Below, piece by piece: positions 32,397-41,043 of a stretch of 64,000 nt of DNA (positions within the stretch are counted from its first letter, which is position 1; every line of letters begins with the position of its first letter). This DNA is from Sporobacter sp963675425 (GTDB lineage Bacteria; Bacillota; Clostridia; Oscillospirales; Oscillospiraceae). The position numbers were made by a program, and so were the translations under genes. The notes beneath the pieces were generated by a model. That model had not been told where the DNA came from. It did not search any database and was given only the letters and a program-made list of their open reading frames with translations. The DNA lies in contig OY776214.1 in assembly GCA_963675425.1 (NCBI GenBank), positions 868,001 through 932,000 of the forward strand, given 5' to 3'.

Positions 32397-32425
32397 TTGA
32401 CAGGCGTCTTTTTATATGTTAGTAT
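32397..32425 (+). promoter_or_regulatory. Promoter of the polyamine operon
   Basis: A perfect TTGACA (32397-32402), a 17-bp spacer and TAGTAT (32420-32425) are present. Transcription would start near 32432, giving an untranslated leader of about 350 nt. Confidence 0.75.
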
Positions 32426-32431
32426 GCGTTT

Positions 32432-32784
32432 TGTCATCAAAATAAGGAGATAATAAAGCAGAATTTTTGACCTGCCCGGACATTTCGGGTATAAGGCCGG
32501 ACGGACAGCCGGGTCAAATGCCGATCGGCAACTTTAGTTGCCTTATTGATTGAGCGGCCAGCTCAATTTTCTAAAGTTGGTTACTTAAAAACCATATACA
32601 CTTGTGAAAAGATCAATAAGAGTAGTAAAAGTAATTCTTGCTATATAGACTCTGAAACCTTCAAGAAATGGATAATAAACGAATTTAATTCGAGATAAAT
32701 AGACATTTTTTGTATAAGCACTCAAGTGTATTGTGGTTCAGGCCATAATTACTTGGGTTTTTATTTTTTTCTCCGGAGGCTGCT
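32432..32784 (+). promoter_or_regulatory. Structured leader with attenuator before speD (candidate riboswitch)
   Basis: Domain 1 (32466-32518) is closed by TTTGACC/GGTCAAA and contains CCCG/CGGG and GGC/GCC hairpins, a three-way-junction layout. Domain 2 (32529-32579) is closed by CAACTTTAG/CTAAAGTTG with a nested ATTGAGC/GCTCAAT hairpin. ATACACTTG at 32596-32604 is exactly complementary to CAAGTGTAT at 32723-32731, the 5' arm of the terminator at 32721-32770, so the two structures exclude each other. I recognise no known riboswitch or T-box consensus. No convincing leader peptide is seen. Confidence 0.6.
32721..32770 (+). terminator. Intrinsic terminator just upstream of the speD RBS
   Basis: The 5' arm CTCAAGTGTATTGTGG (32721-32736) pairs with CCATAATTACTTGGG (32743-32757) with one bulge, followed by TTTTTATTTTTTT. 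The speD ribosome binding site GGAGG begins five bases later. Confidence 0.8.
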
Positions 32785-33549
32785 ATGGAAAACAAACTGA
32801 AATTATACGGCTTCAACAATCTGACCAAATCGCTGAGCTTTAATATTTACGACGTGTGCTACGCCAAAACGGAGCGCGCGCAAAAGGACTATATTGCCTA
32901 TATCGGCGAGGAGTATAATTCCGAGCGCCTGACCAACATCCTCTATCATTTGACGGAGATGATCGGCGCGACGGTTTTAAGCGTTTCCAGGCAGGATTAC
33001 GAGCCGCAGGGCGCAAGCGTCACTTTTTTGATTGCCGAGCCGTCCATGCTCGAGCGCAGCAGCGGCGACACGGTCGTGGCCCATCTTGATAAAAGCCACG
33101 TAACGGTGCACACGTATCCGGAATATCATCCCGACAACGCCATCGCGACGTTCCGCGTCGATATCGACGTGGCGACCTGCGGGGCGATCACGCCGCTTTC
33201 AACGCTGGATTTTTTGATCGGCAGCTTTGACTCGGATATCATTACCATGGATTACCGCGTGCGCGGCTTTACGCGGAATGTCGACGGTCAAAAGCTCTTC
33301 ATGGACCATACGATCACATCAATCCAGGATTATATCAACAGGGAGACGCTTGAAAAGTACGACACCGTCGACGTCAACGTCTACCAGGCCAATCTCTTTC
33401 ATACAAAAATGCTTATTAAAGAGATTGATCTGCAGAATTACCTCTTTAACGCCGATGTCTATGAGCTGCCGCCGAAAACGCGGCTTTTCATCAGCAATCT
33501 CCTGCGCAAAGAGATGATTGAAATTTTCAGCGCCATGAACGTGTTTTAA
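32785..33549 (+). CDS. speD: S-adenosylmethionine decarboxylase proenzyme (class 1, E. coli type)
   Basis: It produces decarboxylated SAM, the aminopropyl donor for spermidine synthesis. The 254-residue proenzyme resembles E. coli SpeD in length and layout. The self-cleavage site is HLDKSHVTVHTYPE, with cleavage expected between Lys103 and Ser104, Ser104 becoming the pyruvoyl cofactor. The downstream Cys of the active site is in IDVATCGAITPLS. GGAGG precedes the ATG. It is the first gene of the polyamine operon and sits directly behind an attenuator. Confidence 0.94.
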   Translation: MENKLKLYGFNNLTKSLSFNIYDVCYAKTERAQKDYIAYIGEEYNSERLTNILYHLTEMIGATVLSVSRQDYEPQGASVTFLIAEPSMLERSSGDTVVAHLDKSHVTVHTYPEYHPDNAIATFRVDIDVATCGAITPLSTLDFLIGSFDSDIITMDYRVRGFTRNVDGQKLFMDHTITSIQDYINRETLEKYDTVDVNVYQANLFHTKMLIKEIDLQNYLFNADVYELPPKTRLFISNLLRKEMIEIFSAMNVF

Positions 33550-33661
33550 GCCGCTTATTTCAGCGGTATGAGCAGGCCCTGAACAAGGATTAATACGGAT
33601 AAGCACACTTAAATGCTTGCTACTTAACATTTAGACCGATTATGACCGAAAGGAGCCGGAC

Positions 33662-35110
33662 GTGCTGGATCAAAACAGAACACCCATACTGGAAGCGCTC
33701 GGCGACGTTAAAAAGCAGCGGATCGTGCCCTTCGACGTGCCCGGCCACAAGCGCGGGCGCGGCAGCCCGGAGCTAACGGCATTCCTCGGCGAAAAATGCC
33801 TGAGCGTCGATGTCAATTCCATGAAGCAGCTCGACAACCTGTGCCATCCCGTCTCTGTGATCAGTGAGGCTGAGGCGCTGGCGGCCGAAGCCTTCGGCGC
33901 GCACCATGCCTTTTTCATGGTGGGCGGTACGACATCGGCCGTGCAGGCGATGATCTTATCCGTGTGCAAAAAAGGCGACAAGCTCATCCTGCCGCGCAAC
34001 GTGCATACGAGCGTTATCAACGCGCTCATTTTATGCGGGGCGAAGCCTGTCTATATTAACCCGCAGACCGATAAGAAGCTCGGCATTTCTCTGGGCATGT
34101 CCCTGGGCGATGTGGAACGGGCAATCCGGGATAACCCGGACGCCAAGGCTGTGCTCGTTAATAACCCGACGTATTACGGCATCTGCTCCGACTTGAACAC
34201 AATCACGGCGCTGGCGCATCGGCACGGCATAAAGGTCTTGGCCGACGAAGCGCACGGCACGCATTTTTATTTTGGGGATGATATGCCTGTCCCCGCCATG
34301 GCGGCGGGAGCGGACATGGCCGCGGTGAGCATGCATAAATCCGGTGGCTCGCTGACCCAGAGCTCCATCCTGCTCATGGGCGAACATATGAACGCACACT
34401 ACGTCCGCCAGGTCATTAACCTCACCCAGACGACCAGCGGCTCGTACCTGCTTTTAACGAGCCTTGACATATCCCGAAAAAATCTGGCTTTAAACGGCAA
34501 GAATATCTTTAAAACCGTGATGGATATGGCGCAGTATGCCCGGGACGAAATTAACCGCATTGGTGATTACTACGCGTATTCAAAAGAGCTCATCAACGGC
34601 AACACGATTTTCGATTTTGACGCCACGAAGCTGTCGGTACACACGCTGGGCATCGGCCTGGCCGGCATAGAGGTCTATGAAATCCTGCGCGACGAATACG
34701 ATATTCAGGTTGAGTTTGGGGATATCGGCAATTTCCTGGCGTATATCTCCGTGGGTGACACGAACAAGAATATCGAGCGGCTCGTCAGCGCCCTGTCGGA
34801 TATCCGCCGGCTATATAAAAAGGACAGCGCGGGCATGCTCGATACCGAATACATCTCCCCCACTGTCGTTATGACGCCGCAGGCGGCGTTTTACGCCGAC
34901 AAGAAGTCCCTGCCTCTTGAGAACTGTCTCGGCGAAGTCTGCGCGGAAAACGTCATGAGCTATCCGCCCGGCATCCCGATCCTCTCCCCCGGCGAACGCA
35001 TTACGCCGAAAATAATCGACTATATCAATTACGCCAAGGAAAAGGGCTGCTTTCTTACCGGTACCGAGGATTTGACGGTCAGCCGTCTAAACGTTGTCAA
35101 AAGCGACTAA
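33662..35110 (+). CDS. PLP-dependent Orn/Lys/Arg decarboxylase (group III, short form)
   Basis: The 482-residue aspartate-aminotransferase-fold decarboxylase has VPGHKRGRG near the N-terminus, the Gly-rich phosphate site MVGGTTSAVQAM, LADEAHGTH with the PLP-ring Asp195, and the Schiff-base Lys226 in SMHKSGGSLTQSS. Like Bacillus SpeA it lacks the wing domain of the large E. coli enzymes. Arginine (to agmatine) is the likeliest substrate, lysine or ornithine being possible. The start is GTG 33662 behind AAGGAG. Its place between speD and speE supports a biosynthetic role. Confidence 0.9.
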   Translation: MLDQNRTPILEALGDVKKQRIVPFDVPGHKRGRGSPELTAFLGEKCLSVDVNSMKQLDNLCHPVSVISEAEALAAEAFGAHHAFFMVGGTTSAVQAMILSVCKKGDKLILPRNVHTSVINALILCGAKPVYINPQTDKKLGISLGMSLGDVERAIRDNPDAKAVLVNNPTYYGICSDLNTITALAHRHGIKVLADEAHGTHFYFGDDMPVPAMAAGADMAAVSMHKSGGSLTQSSILLMGEHMNAHYVRQVINLTQTTSGSYLLLTSLDISRKNLALNGKNIFKTVMDMAQYARDEINRIGDYYAYSKELINGNTIFDFDATKLSVHTLGIGLAGIEVYEILRDEYDIQVEFGDIGNFLAYISVGDTNKNIERLVSALSDIRRLYKKDSAGMLDTEYISPTVVMTPQAAFYADKKSLPLENCLGEVCAENVMSYPPGIPILSPGERITPKIIDYINYAKEKGCFLTGTEDLTVSRLNVVKSD

Positions 35111-35255
35111 CACTTTATTCTGCCCACCAAAGGCGGGCAGCCGGCTGAAAGCAAATTGGGTTAGCGTATACTCACATTTACTCTTTCTTTCCGACGGAGA
35201 CAGGGAGAACCATCAAATAAACGCTGTATGGGATTTTTCTGAATTCCTTAAGCGT

Positions 35256-35351
35256 AAGCGCATGGAGGTTAGCACGAAAAATGCTAACAGGTAATATTTA
35301 ATTTCTCCTCCGCCGAAGGCGGGGAGGAGCAGATGAAAGCGCATGGAGGTT
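35256..35351 (+). repeat. Direct repeat of the speE RBS region
   Basis: AAGCGCATGGAGGTT occurs at 35256-35270 and again at 35337-35351, where it carries the speE ribosome binding site. The first copy opens a 10-codon frame (35260-35292). Between them lies a strong hairpin CTCCTCCGCC/GGCGGGGAGGAG (about 35306-35330). Confidence 0.55.
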
Positions 35352-35354
35352 TAT

Positions 35355-36206
35355 ATGGAACTGTGGTTTTCGGAAAAGCATACGGAAAATGTAGAGTTTT
35401 CCATCCGCACGAATAAGCAGCTGTATACGGCAGACAGCCCGTTTCAGCGTATCGACGTGTTTGAATCCGCCGACTTCGGCCGCTTTCTGACCCTGGACGG
35501 CTATATGATGCTCACGGAAAAGGACGAGTTTATCTACCACGAGATGATCGTGCATCCTGCTCTGGCCGTGAACCCCGATATCGAAGATGTGCTCGTCATC
35601 GGCGCGGGCGACGGCGGCGTGGCCCGGGAACTGTCACGGTATGAAACCATCAAAAAAATTGACGTCGTCGAAATCGACGAAATGGTCGTCTCGGTCTGCA
35701 GGAAATATCTGCCGCAGACAGCCTGCGGCTTTAACGACAAACGGGTGACGCTCATTTTCCAGGACGGCCTGAAGTATATCAGAAGCTGCGACAATGATTA
35801 TGATTTGATCATCGTCGACTCCACGGACCCGTTCGGCCCCGGCGAGGGCCTGTTTACCAAGGAGTTTTACGGTAACTGCTACAAGGCGCTCCGGGCGGAC
35901 GGCATCATGGTTAACCAGCATGAGAGCCCGTTTTATGAAAACGACGCCGTGGCCATGCAGCGTGCGCACAAGCGCATTGTTAAAAGCTTCCCGATTAGCC
36001 GGGTCTATCAGGCGCATATCCCGACGTATCCGTCCGGCCACTGGCTGTTCGGCTTTGCCTCCAAGCGCTATCACCCAATCGGCGACCTGCACGACCGCGT
36101 CTGGAACGATCTGAAGATCAAAACGGGGTATTATAACACCAAGCTGCACGTTGGCGCGTTTGCGCTGCCAAACTACGTGTGGCAGCTGCTAAAAGACGTT
36201 GAATAA
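35355..36206 (+). CDS. speE: Spermidine synthase-family aminopropyltransferase
   Basis: It transfers the aminopropyl group of decarboxylated SAM to an amine. The 283-residue protein has the N-terminal beta domain (NKQLYTADSPFQRIDVFES), the Rossmann SAM-binding motif VLVIGAGDGGVARELSR, the acidic EID after motif I, and the catalytic-loop region DLIIVDSTDPFGPGEGLF. The acceptor could be putrescine or, given the decarboxylase next door and no agmatinase in the operon, agmatine. ATG 35355 lies seven bases after GGAGG; ATG 35343 overlaps that site. Confidence 0.93.
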   Translation: MELWFSEKHTENVEFSIRTNKQLYTADSPFQRIDVFESADFGRFLTLDGYMMLTEKDEFIYHEMIVHPALAVNPDIEDVLVIGAGDGGVARELSRYETIKKIDVVEIDEMVVSVCRKYLPQTACGFNDKRVTLIFQDGLKYIRSCDNDYDLIIVDSTDPFGPGEGLFTKEFYGNCYKALRADGIMVNQHESPFYENDAVAMQRAHKRIVKSFPISRVYQAHIPTYPSGHWLFGFASKRYHPIGDLHDRVWNDLKIKTGYYNTKLHVGAFALPNYVWQLLKDVE

Positions 36207-36238
36207 AACCATCAAACCTGATACAGGAGGTCATCATA

Positions 36239-37438
36239 ATGGGTAAAGCGCTGATTATCGGATGCGGCGGCGTAGCGAGCGTTGCCATCCACAAATGCTG
36301 CCAGAACAGCGATTCTTTTGAAGAGATCATGATCGCCAGCCGCACGAAAAGCAAGTGCGACGCGCTGGCTGAAAAGCTCTCTGGCGGTAAAACAAAAATC
36401 CAGACGGCACAAGTGGACGCCGATAACGTGGACGAGCTTGTAGTTCTCATAGAGCAATTTAAGCCGGATGTCGTCCTCAACCTGGCTCTGCCCTATCAGG
36501 ACCTGACGATTATGGACGCGTGCCTGGCCACGAAAACACCGTATGTTGACACCGCCAACTATGAGCCGCTGGACACGGCAAAATTTGAATACAAATGGCA
36601 GTGGGCATATCGCGACCGGTTTGAAAAGGCCGGCATCACGGCGCTTTTAGGCAGCGGGTTTGACCCCGGCGTCACCGGGGTTTTCTCGGCGTACGCGCTC
36701 AAGCACCACTTTGATGAAATCAACTTTATAGACATTCTGGACGCCAATGCCGGCGACCACGGCTATCCCTTTGCCACCAACTTCAACCCCGAGATCAATA
36801 TCCGCGAGGTGACGGCCAACGGCAGCTACTGGGAGGACGGGCACTGGGTCGAAACGGAGCCGATGGAAATAGGGCGTGTGTACGATTTCCCGGAAATCGG
36901 ACCCAAGGACATGTACCTGCTGCACCACGAGGAGCTTGAATCCCTCGCGCTCAATATTCCGGGCATTAAGCGCATCCGGTTTTTCATGACGTTTGGCCAA
37001 AGCTATTTAACCCATCTCAAGTGCCTCCAGAATGTCGGCATGACGTCTATCGAGCCGATTGACTTTAATGGCCATAAAATTGTCCCGCTCCAGTTTTTGA
37101 AAGCCGTACTGCCGGACCCGGCCACGCTCGGCCCACGCACCAAGGGCAAAACAAACATCGGCTGTATCTTCACCGGCAAAAAGGACGGCAAGGACAAGAC
37201 GTACTATCTCTACAACGTGTGCGACCATGAGGCCTGCTATAAGGAAGTCGGCTCTCAGGCCATTTCGTATACAACCGGCGTCCCCGCCATGATCGGGGCG
37301 ATGCTCGTCATGAACGGGACATGGAATAAGCCGGGCGTTTTCAATATCGAGGAGTTTGACCCCGACCCGTTTATGGACGCGCTGAACAAGTGGGGCCTGC
37401 CGTGGCAGGAGAGCTTCTCACCGGAGCTTGTGGATTAA
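36239..37438 (+). CDS. Carboxynorspermidine (carboxyspermidine) dehydrogenase, saccharopine dehydrogenase family
   Basis: The enzyme reductively condenses aspartate semialdehyde with a diamine using NADPH, giving a carboxylated triamine. The 399-residue protein starts with a Rossmann motif (ALIIGCGGVASVAIHKC), then ASRTKSKCDAL, VVLNLALPYQDLTIMDACL, TPYVDTANYEP and LLGSGFDPGVTGVFSAYA, all characteristic of the CANSDH branch. The C-terminal part continues with TTGVPAMIGAMLV. It is translationally coupled to nspC with a 1-bp overlap (TAATG). Confidence 0.93.
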   Translation: MGKALIIGCGGVASVAIHKCCQNSDSFEEIMIASRTKSKCDALAEKLSGGKTKIQTAQVDADNVDELVVLIEQFKPDVVLNLALPYQDLTIMDACLATKTPYVDTANYEPLDTAKFEYKWQWAYRDRFEKAGITALLGSGFDPGVTGVFSAYALKHHFDEINFIDILDANAGDHGYPFATNFNPEINIREVTANGSYWEDGHWVETEPMEIGRVYDFPEIGPKDMYLLHHEELESLALNIPGIKRIRFFMTFGQSYLTHLKCLQNVGMTSIEPIDFNGHKIVPLQFLKAVLPDPATLGPRTKGKTNIGCIFTGKKDGKDKTYYLYNVCDHEACYKEVGSQAISYTTGVPAMIGAMLVMNGTWNKPGVFNIEEFDPDPFMDALNKWGLPWQESFSPELVD

Positions 37439-38571
37439 TGGACGGCTTTGATCTCAGCGCCTTTTTAACACCGTATTATATCGTCGTCGAAGGCCGTCTG
37501 ATCAAAAACCTTGAGCTTTTAAAAAGCGTCATGGACCGGACCGGCTGCAAAATACTGCTGGCGCAGAAGGCGTTTTCCATGTACGCGCTATACCCGCTCA
37601 TCGGGCAGTACCTGAACGGGACGGCGGCGAGCGGGCTGCACGAGGCCCGGCTCGGGCGCGAGGAAATGGGCGGCGAAACCCACGTTTTTTCAGCGGCCTA
37701 CCGCGACGACGAGTTTGACGAGATCGCTGACCTGAGCGACCATATCATTTTCAATTCCTTTGCGCAGCTGGAGAAATTCCGGGATAAAGCGCTGACCAGG
37801 GGCAAGGAAATCGGCATCCGCATCAATCCTGAGCGCTCTACTCAGGGACATGGGATTTATGACCCGTGCGCTGAGGGGTCCCGCCTCGGCGTCACGCACG
37901 AGCACTTCCGCGAGGATTTACTTGGAGGCGTCACCGGTCTTCACTTCCACACGCTGTGCGAGCAAAATTCCGATGCCTTAATCATGACGCTGGAGGCTGT
38001 TGAGAAAAACTTCGGCTCCGTCATACGCCGTATGAAGTGGATAAATTTCGGCGGAGGGCATCATATTACCCGCCCGGATTATGATATCGACGCGCTGGTG
38101 CACACGGTCACGGCCTTTCAGGATAAATATAATGTACAGGTCTATCTTGAGCCGGGAGAGGCCGTAGCCTTGAACGCCGGGTATCTCGTGAGCACCGTTC
38201 TGGATATCGTGGAAAACGGCATACAGATCGCTATATTGGATGCGTCCGCTGCCTGCCACATGCCGGATGTGCTGGAAATGCCGTACAGGCCGGATGTGAT
38301 CGGATCTGATTATCCCAAGAAGAAAGCGCACACCTACCGCCTCGCCGGGCCCACATGCCTGGCCGGCGACATTATCGGCGACTACAGCTTTGACAAGCCG
38401 CTGAAGCCCGGCGACAAGCTCGTCTTTCGCGACATGGCTATTTACACCATGGTCAAAAACAACACCTTTAATGGTATCAATCTGCCGTCCATCGCTCTGG
38501 CCCAGAAAAACGGGTCCGTTAAGCTTGTGAAGGCCTTCGGCTATGACGATTTTAAAAACCGCCTGTCGTGA
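37438..38571 (+). CDS. nspC: Carboxynorspermidine/carboxyspermidine decarboxylase
   Basis: This PLP enzyme of the alanine-racemase fold removes the carboxyl group made by the preceding dehydrogenase, giving norspermidine or spermidine. The 377-residue protein shows PLP Lys44 in KILLAQKAFSMYAL, INPERSTQGHGIYDPCAEGSRLG, the HFHTLCEQ motif, the phosphate-binding FGGGHHITRPDYD, EPGEAVALNAGYLV, and the C-terminal GPTCLAGDIIGDY with the active-site Cys and Asp. ATG 37438 overlaps the stop of the previous gene. The last polyamine gene, it is followed by a terminator. Confidence 0.94.
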   Translation: MDGFDLSAFLTPYYIVVEGRLIKNLELLKSVMDRTGCKILLAQKAFSMYALYPLIGQYLNGTAASGLHEARLGREEMGGETHVFSAAYRDDEFDEIADLSDHIIFNSFAQLEKFRDKALTRGKEIGIRINPERSTQGHGIYDPCAEGSRLGVTHEHFREDLLGGVTGLHFHTLCEQNSDALIMTLEAVEKNFGSVIRRMKWINFGGGHHITRPDYDIDALVHTVTAFQDKYNVQVYLEPGEAVALNAGYLVSTVLDIVENGIQIAILDASAACHMPDVLEMPYRPDVIGSDYPKKKAHTYRLAGPTCLAGDIIGDYSFDKPLKPGDKLVFRDMAIYTMVKNNTFNGINLPSIALAQKNGSVKLVKAFGYDDFKNRLS

Positions 38572-38601
38572 GGCTTTCAAACAAATCTGTTTAAGTTAAC
38601 C

Positions 38602-38625
38602 ACACCCGCTTTTTGCGGGTGTTTT
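38602..38625 (+). terminator. Terminator of the polyamine operon
   Basis: ACACCCGC pairs with GCGGGTGT around TTTTT, followed by TTTTGTT. Confidence 0.85.
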
Positions 38626-38641
38626 GTTGCCTGATATTCGC

Positions 38642-38670
38642 TTGATACGTCTTCCGCTATATGGTAATAT
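38642..38670 (+). promoter_or_regulatory. Promoter of the ABC exporter operon
   Basis: TTGATA (38642-38647), a 17-bp spacer and TAATAT (38665-38670) lie about 32 bp before the ATPase start. Confidence 0.65.
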
Positions 38671-38701
38671 GGCTGTGATATATGAATATTGGAGGATGAC
38701 T

Positions 38702-39415
38702 ATGCTTCGCATTGAACACCTGACAAAAACGTACGGCGACAAACGCGCCGTCGATGATCTGTCGCTTCATATCGCCCCCGGCGAGATCTGCGGTTTTATC
38801 GGCCATAACGGCGCGGGAAAAACGACGACGATCAAATCCGTATGCGGTATACTTCAGTTTGACAGCGGCGAAATCCATGTGAACGGCCATTCCATCAAAA
38901 CCGAACCGCTTAAATGCAAGCAGGATATCGCCTATATCCCGGACAACCCCGATTTGTACGCGTTTTTATCCGGTATTAAATATTTAAACTTCATCGCCGA
39001 CGTGTTCGGCGTCCCGGCTGATATCCGTCAGGAGCGCATCCGCCGGTACGCGGATCTGTTTGAACTGACGGACGATCTGGCGCAGCCCGTCTCTGCGTAT
39101 TCCCACGGCATGAAGCAAAAGCTCGCCATCATCTCCGCCCTCATTCACGAGCCGAAGCTGATGATCCTAGACGAGCCGTTTGTCGGACTGGACCCTATCG
39201 CCTCACACGAGCTTAAAAAGCTCATGCGGCAGCTGTGCCTGAGCGGCGGCGCGATCTTTTTCTCGACGCATGTACTCGAGGTTGCCGAGAAGCTGTGCGA
39301 CAAGGTGGCCATCATCCGGCGGGGCAAGCTTGTCGTATCCGGGACAATGGAAAAGGTCCGGGGCGACGCGTCGCTGGAGTCCGTCTTTCTGGAACTGGAG
39401 GAAGAAAACAAATGA
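38702..39415 (+). CDS. ABC transporter ATP-binding protein
   Basis: The 237-residue ATPase of the CcmA/DrrA-like exporter group has Walker A GHNGAGKTTTIKSV (about residues 36-49), a divergent signature YSHGMKQKLAIISALI, Walker B LMILDEPFVGLDP and the switch FFSTHVLEVAE. The tail ends with an acidic LELEEENK. ATG 38702 is set by GGAGG six to seven bases upstream; two earlier in-frame ATGs fit worse. It overlaps the permease start by ATGA. Confidence 0.94.
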   Translation: MLRIEHLTKTYGDKRAVDDLSLHIAPGEICGFIGHNGAGKTTTIKSVCGILQFDSGEIHVNGHSIKTEPLKCKQDIAYIPDNPDLYAFLSGIKYLNFIADVFGVPADIRQERIRRYADLFELTDDLAQPVSAYSHGMKQKLAIISALIHEPKLMILDEPFVGLDPIASHELKKLMRQLCLSGGAIFFSTHVLEVAEKLCDKVAIIRRGKLVVSGTMEKVRGDASLESVFLELEEENK

Positions 39416-41019
39416 CGACGCTGCTCCTGATCAATCTCCGGGCTCTTTTTTCCGGCCTGTTCATGAAGTCGCGGTCGGCCAAGAAGCGAAGCCCTGTTGT
39501 TACGGTGCTCATCGTGCTGCTGGTAATCTACGTCGTGGCGACCTTCTTCTTCATGTCGGGCGTCCTGTTTCAGCAGCTGTGCAATCCGCTGGTGGATGCG
39601 GGGTTCGGGTGGCTGTATTTCTCCCTGATGGGGATTCTGGTTTTCACCCTGTGCTTTATCGGCAGCGTTTTAGCTACCCAGTCGCAGCTGTTTAACGCCA
39701 AGGACAACGACCTGCTGCTCTCCCTGCCGCTCCGTCCTTTTACGATTCTCATCAGCCGGATTACAGCACTGCTGCTCCTGGATTATCTGCTGGAGGCTTT
39801 TATTGCCATTCCGGCGGGTATCATCTGGCTTGTATATCAGCCTGCCACCATACTCGGCATTATCTTTTTTGTGGTGGCCGTGCTGGTCCTGCCGCTAGCC
39901 TCGCTGGCGCTCGCGTCGTTATTCGCATGGCTGATTGCGCTGGCCTCGTCGCGTCTGCGCAACAAGAATCTTATTACGATGCTGCTGTCGCTTGCGTTTC
40001 TGGTGGCTTATTTCTGGATTTATCCCAACATATTCCGATACGTTCAGGTGCTCATTTCAAATGGCGAGCAGATTGGCACGACTATCCAGCGGGCTGTTTT
40101 TCCGGCCTATCATCTGGGCCTTGCGATCACCGAGGGCAGCCTTGTCAGTATGCTGATCTTTATCATCTGCGCCGTGGCGCCGTTTGTCATTGCGCTGCTT
40201 ATTTTGTCAACAAACTTCATCAAAATCGCCACAACCAACCGCGGCGCGCTCAAGATCAAATATACAGAAAAAGCGCTAAAGGCATCCGGCGTACGCACGG
40301 CCTTTATCAATAAGGAGCTGCGTCACTTCTGGGCCACCCCCATGTATATCCTAAACTCTGCCATGGGCGTCATCCTCATGCTCCTCGGCGCCGTCTTTTT
40401 CCTGATCAAGCGCGGCATGGTGCTCGGATATATCGAGCAGTTCAACAAAACCGGCATCAGTCTCTCCCCGGCCATTCTGATTTGCGTTGCACTGTGCGTC
40501 GTCGCGGCGCTCAACCTCGTATCGGCTCCGTCCATATCACTGGAGGGTAAAAATCTGTGGATTGCCCAGAGCCTACCGGTCCGGACTTTTGACATTTTAA
40601 TGTCCAAGGTGACCATGCACATTCTGGTGTGCGGTGTGCCGACGCTCGCGGCGTCGCTGATCTTTTCTTTGGCACTGCAGGCCACCGCCGATCAGGTTTT
40701 GCTCATTTTAGTTGTTCCATTTCTATTTACGGCGTTTTCGGCGTTTTTAGGCGTTGTAATTAATCTCCAGTTCCCCAGGCTTGACTGGATTAACGAAGTC
40801 CAGCCCATCAAGCAGGGACTGGCAACCCTTCTCAGTATGGCCGCCTCATTTGCGGTTGTGGCGGCGATGATTGTCTTATATATCTTTGCGTTAAGCGATG
40901 TGCTTGGGGCCGAAACGTATCTGCTGCTCTGCACGGCATTCCTCGCGATTGTGATCCTCGTTTTATACGTTTATCTGAAAAATGGCGGCAGCCGGCGCTT
41001 TGAAACGCTCGACAGCTGA
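39412..41019 (+). CDS. ABC exporter membrane subunit
   Basis: The 535-residue polytopic membrane protein has about 12 hydrophobic segments and begins MTTLLLINLRALFSGLFMKSRSAKKRSPVV only after the overlap with the ATPase gene. It has the large-permease layout of putative ABC exporters of Firmicutes: an early charged loop with QSQLFNAKDNDLLLSLPLRP, and a repeat of that logic in the second half at WIAQSLPVRTFDILMSKV. Each matches the coupling-helix region next to the ATPase. The substrate is unknown. Confidence 0.82.
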   Translation: MTTLLLINLRALFSGLFMKSRSAKKRSPVVTVLIVLLVIYVVATFFFMSGVLFQQLCNPLVDAGFGWLYFSLMGILVFTLCFIGSVLATQSQLFNAKDNDLLLSLPLRPFTILISRITALLLLDYLLEAFIAIPAGIIWLVYQPATILGIIFFVVAVLVLPLASLALASLFAWLIALASSRLRNKNLITMLLSLAFLVAYFWIYPNIFRYVQVLISNGEQIGTTIQRAVFPAYHLGLAITEGSLVSMLIFIICAVAPFVIALLILSTNFIKIATTNRGALKIKYTEKALKASGVRTAFINKELRHFWATPMYILNSAMGVILMLLGAVFFLIKRGMVLGYIEQFNKTGISLSPAILICVALCVVAALNLVSAPSISLEGKNLWIAQSLPVRTFDILMSKVTMHILVCGVPTLAASLIFSLALQATADQVLLILVVPFLFTAFSAFLGVVINLQFPRLDWINEVQPIKQGLATLLSMAASFAVVAAMIVLYIFALSDVLGAETYLLLCTAFLAIVILVLYVYLKNGGSRRFETLDS

Positions 41020-41043
41020 CTACCTAAGTAACAGGAGAAAAAA

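Noticed and set aside
32205..32453. An 82-codon plus-strand frame with one hydrophobic segment, between the ABC operon and speD
   Set aside because: More than half lies inside the 213-bp repeat, it lacks a ribosome binding site, and the polyamine promoter overlaps its 3' part.
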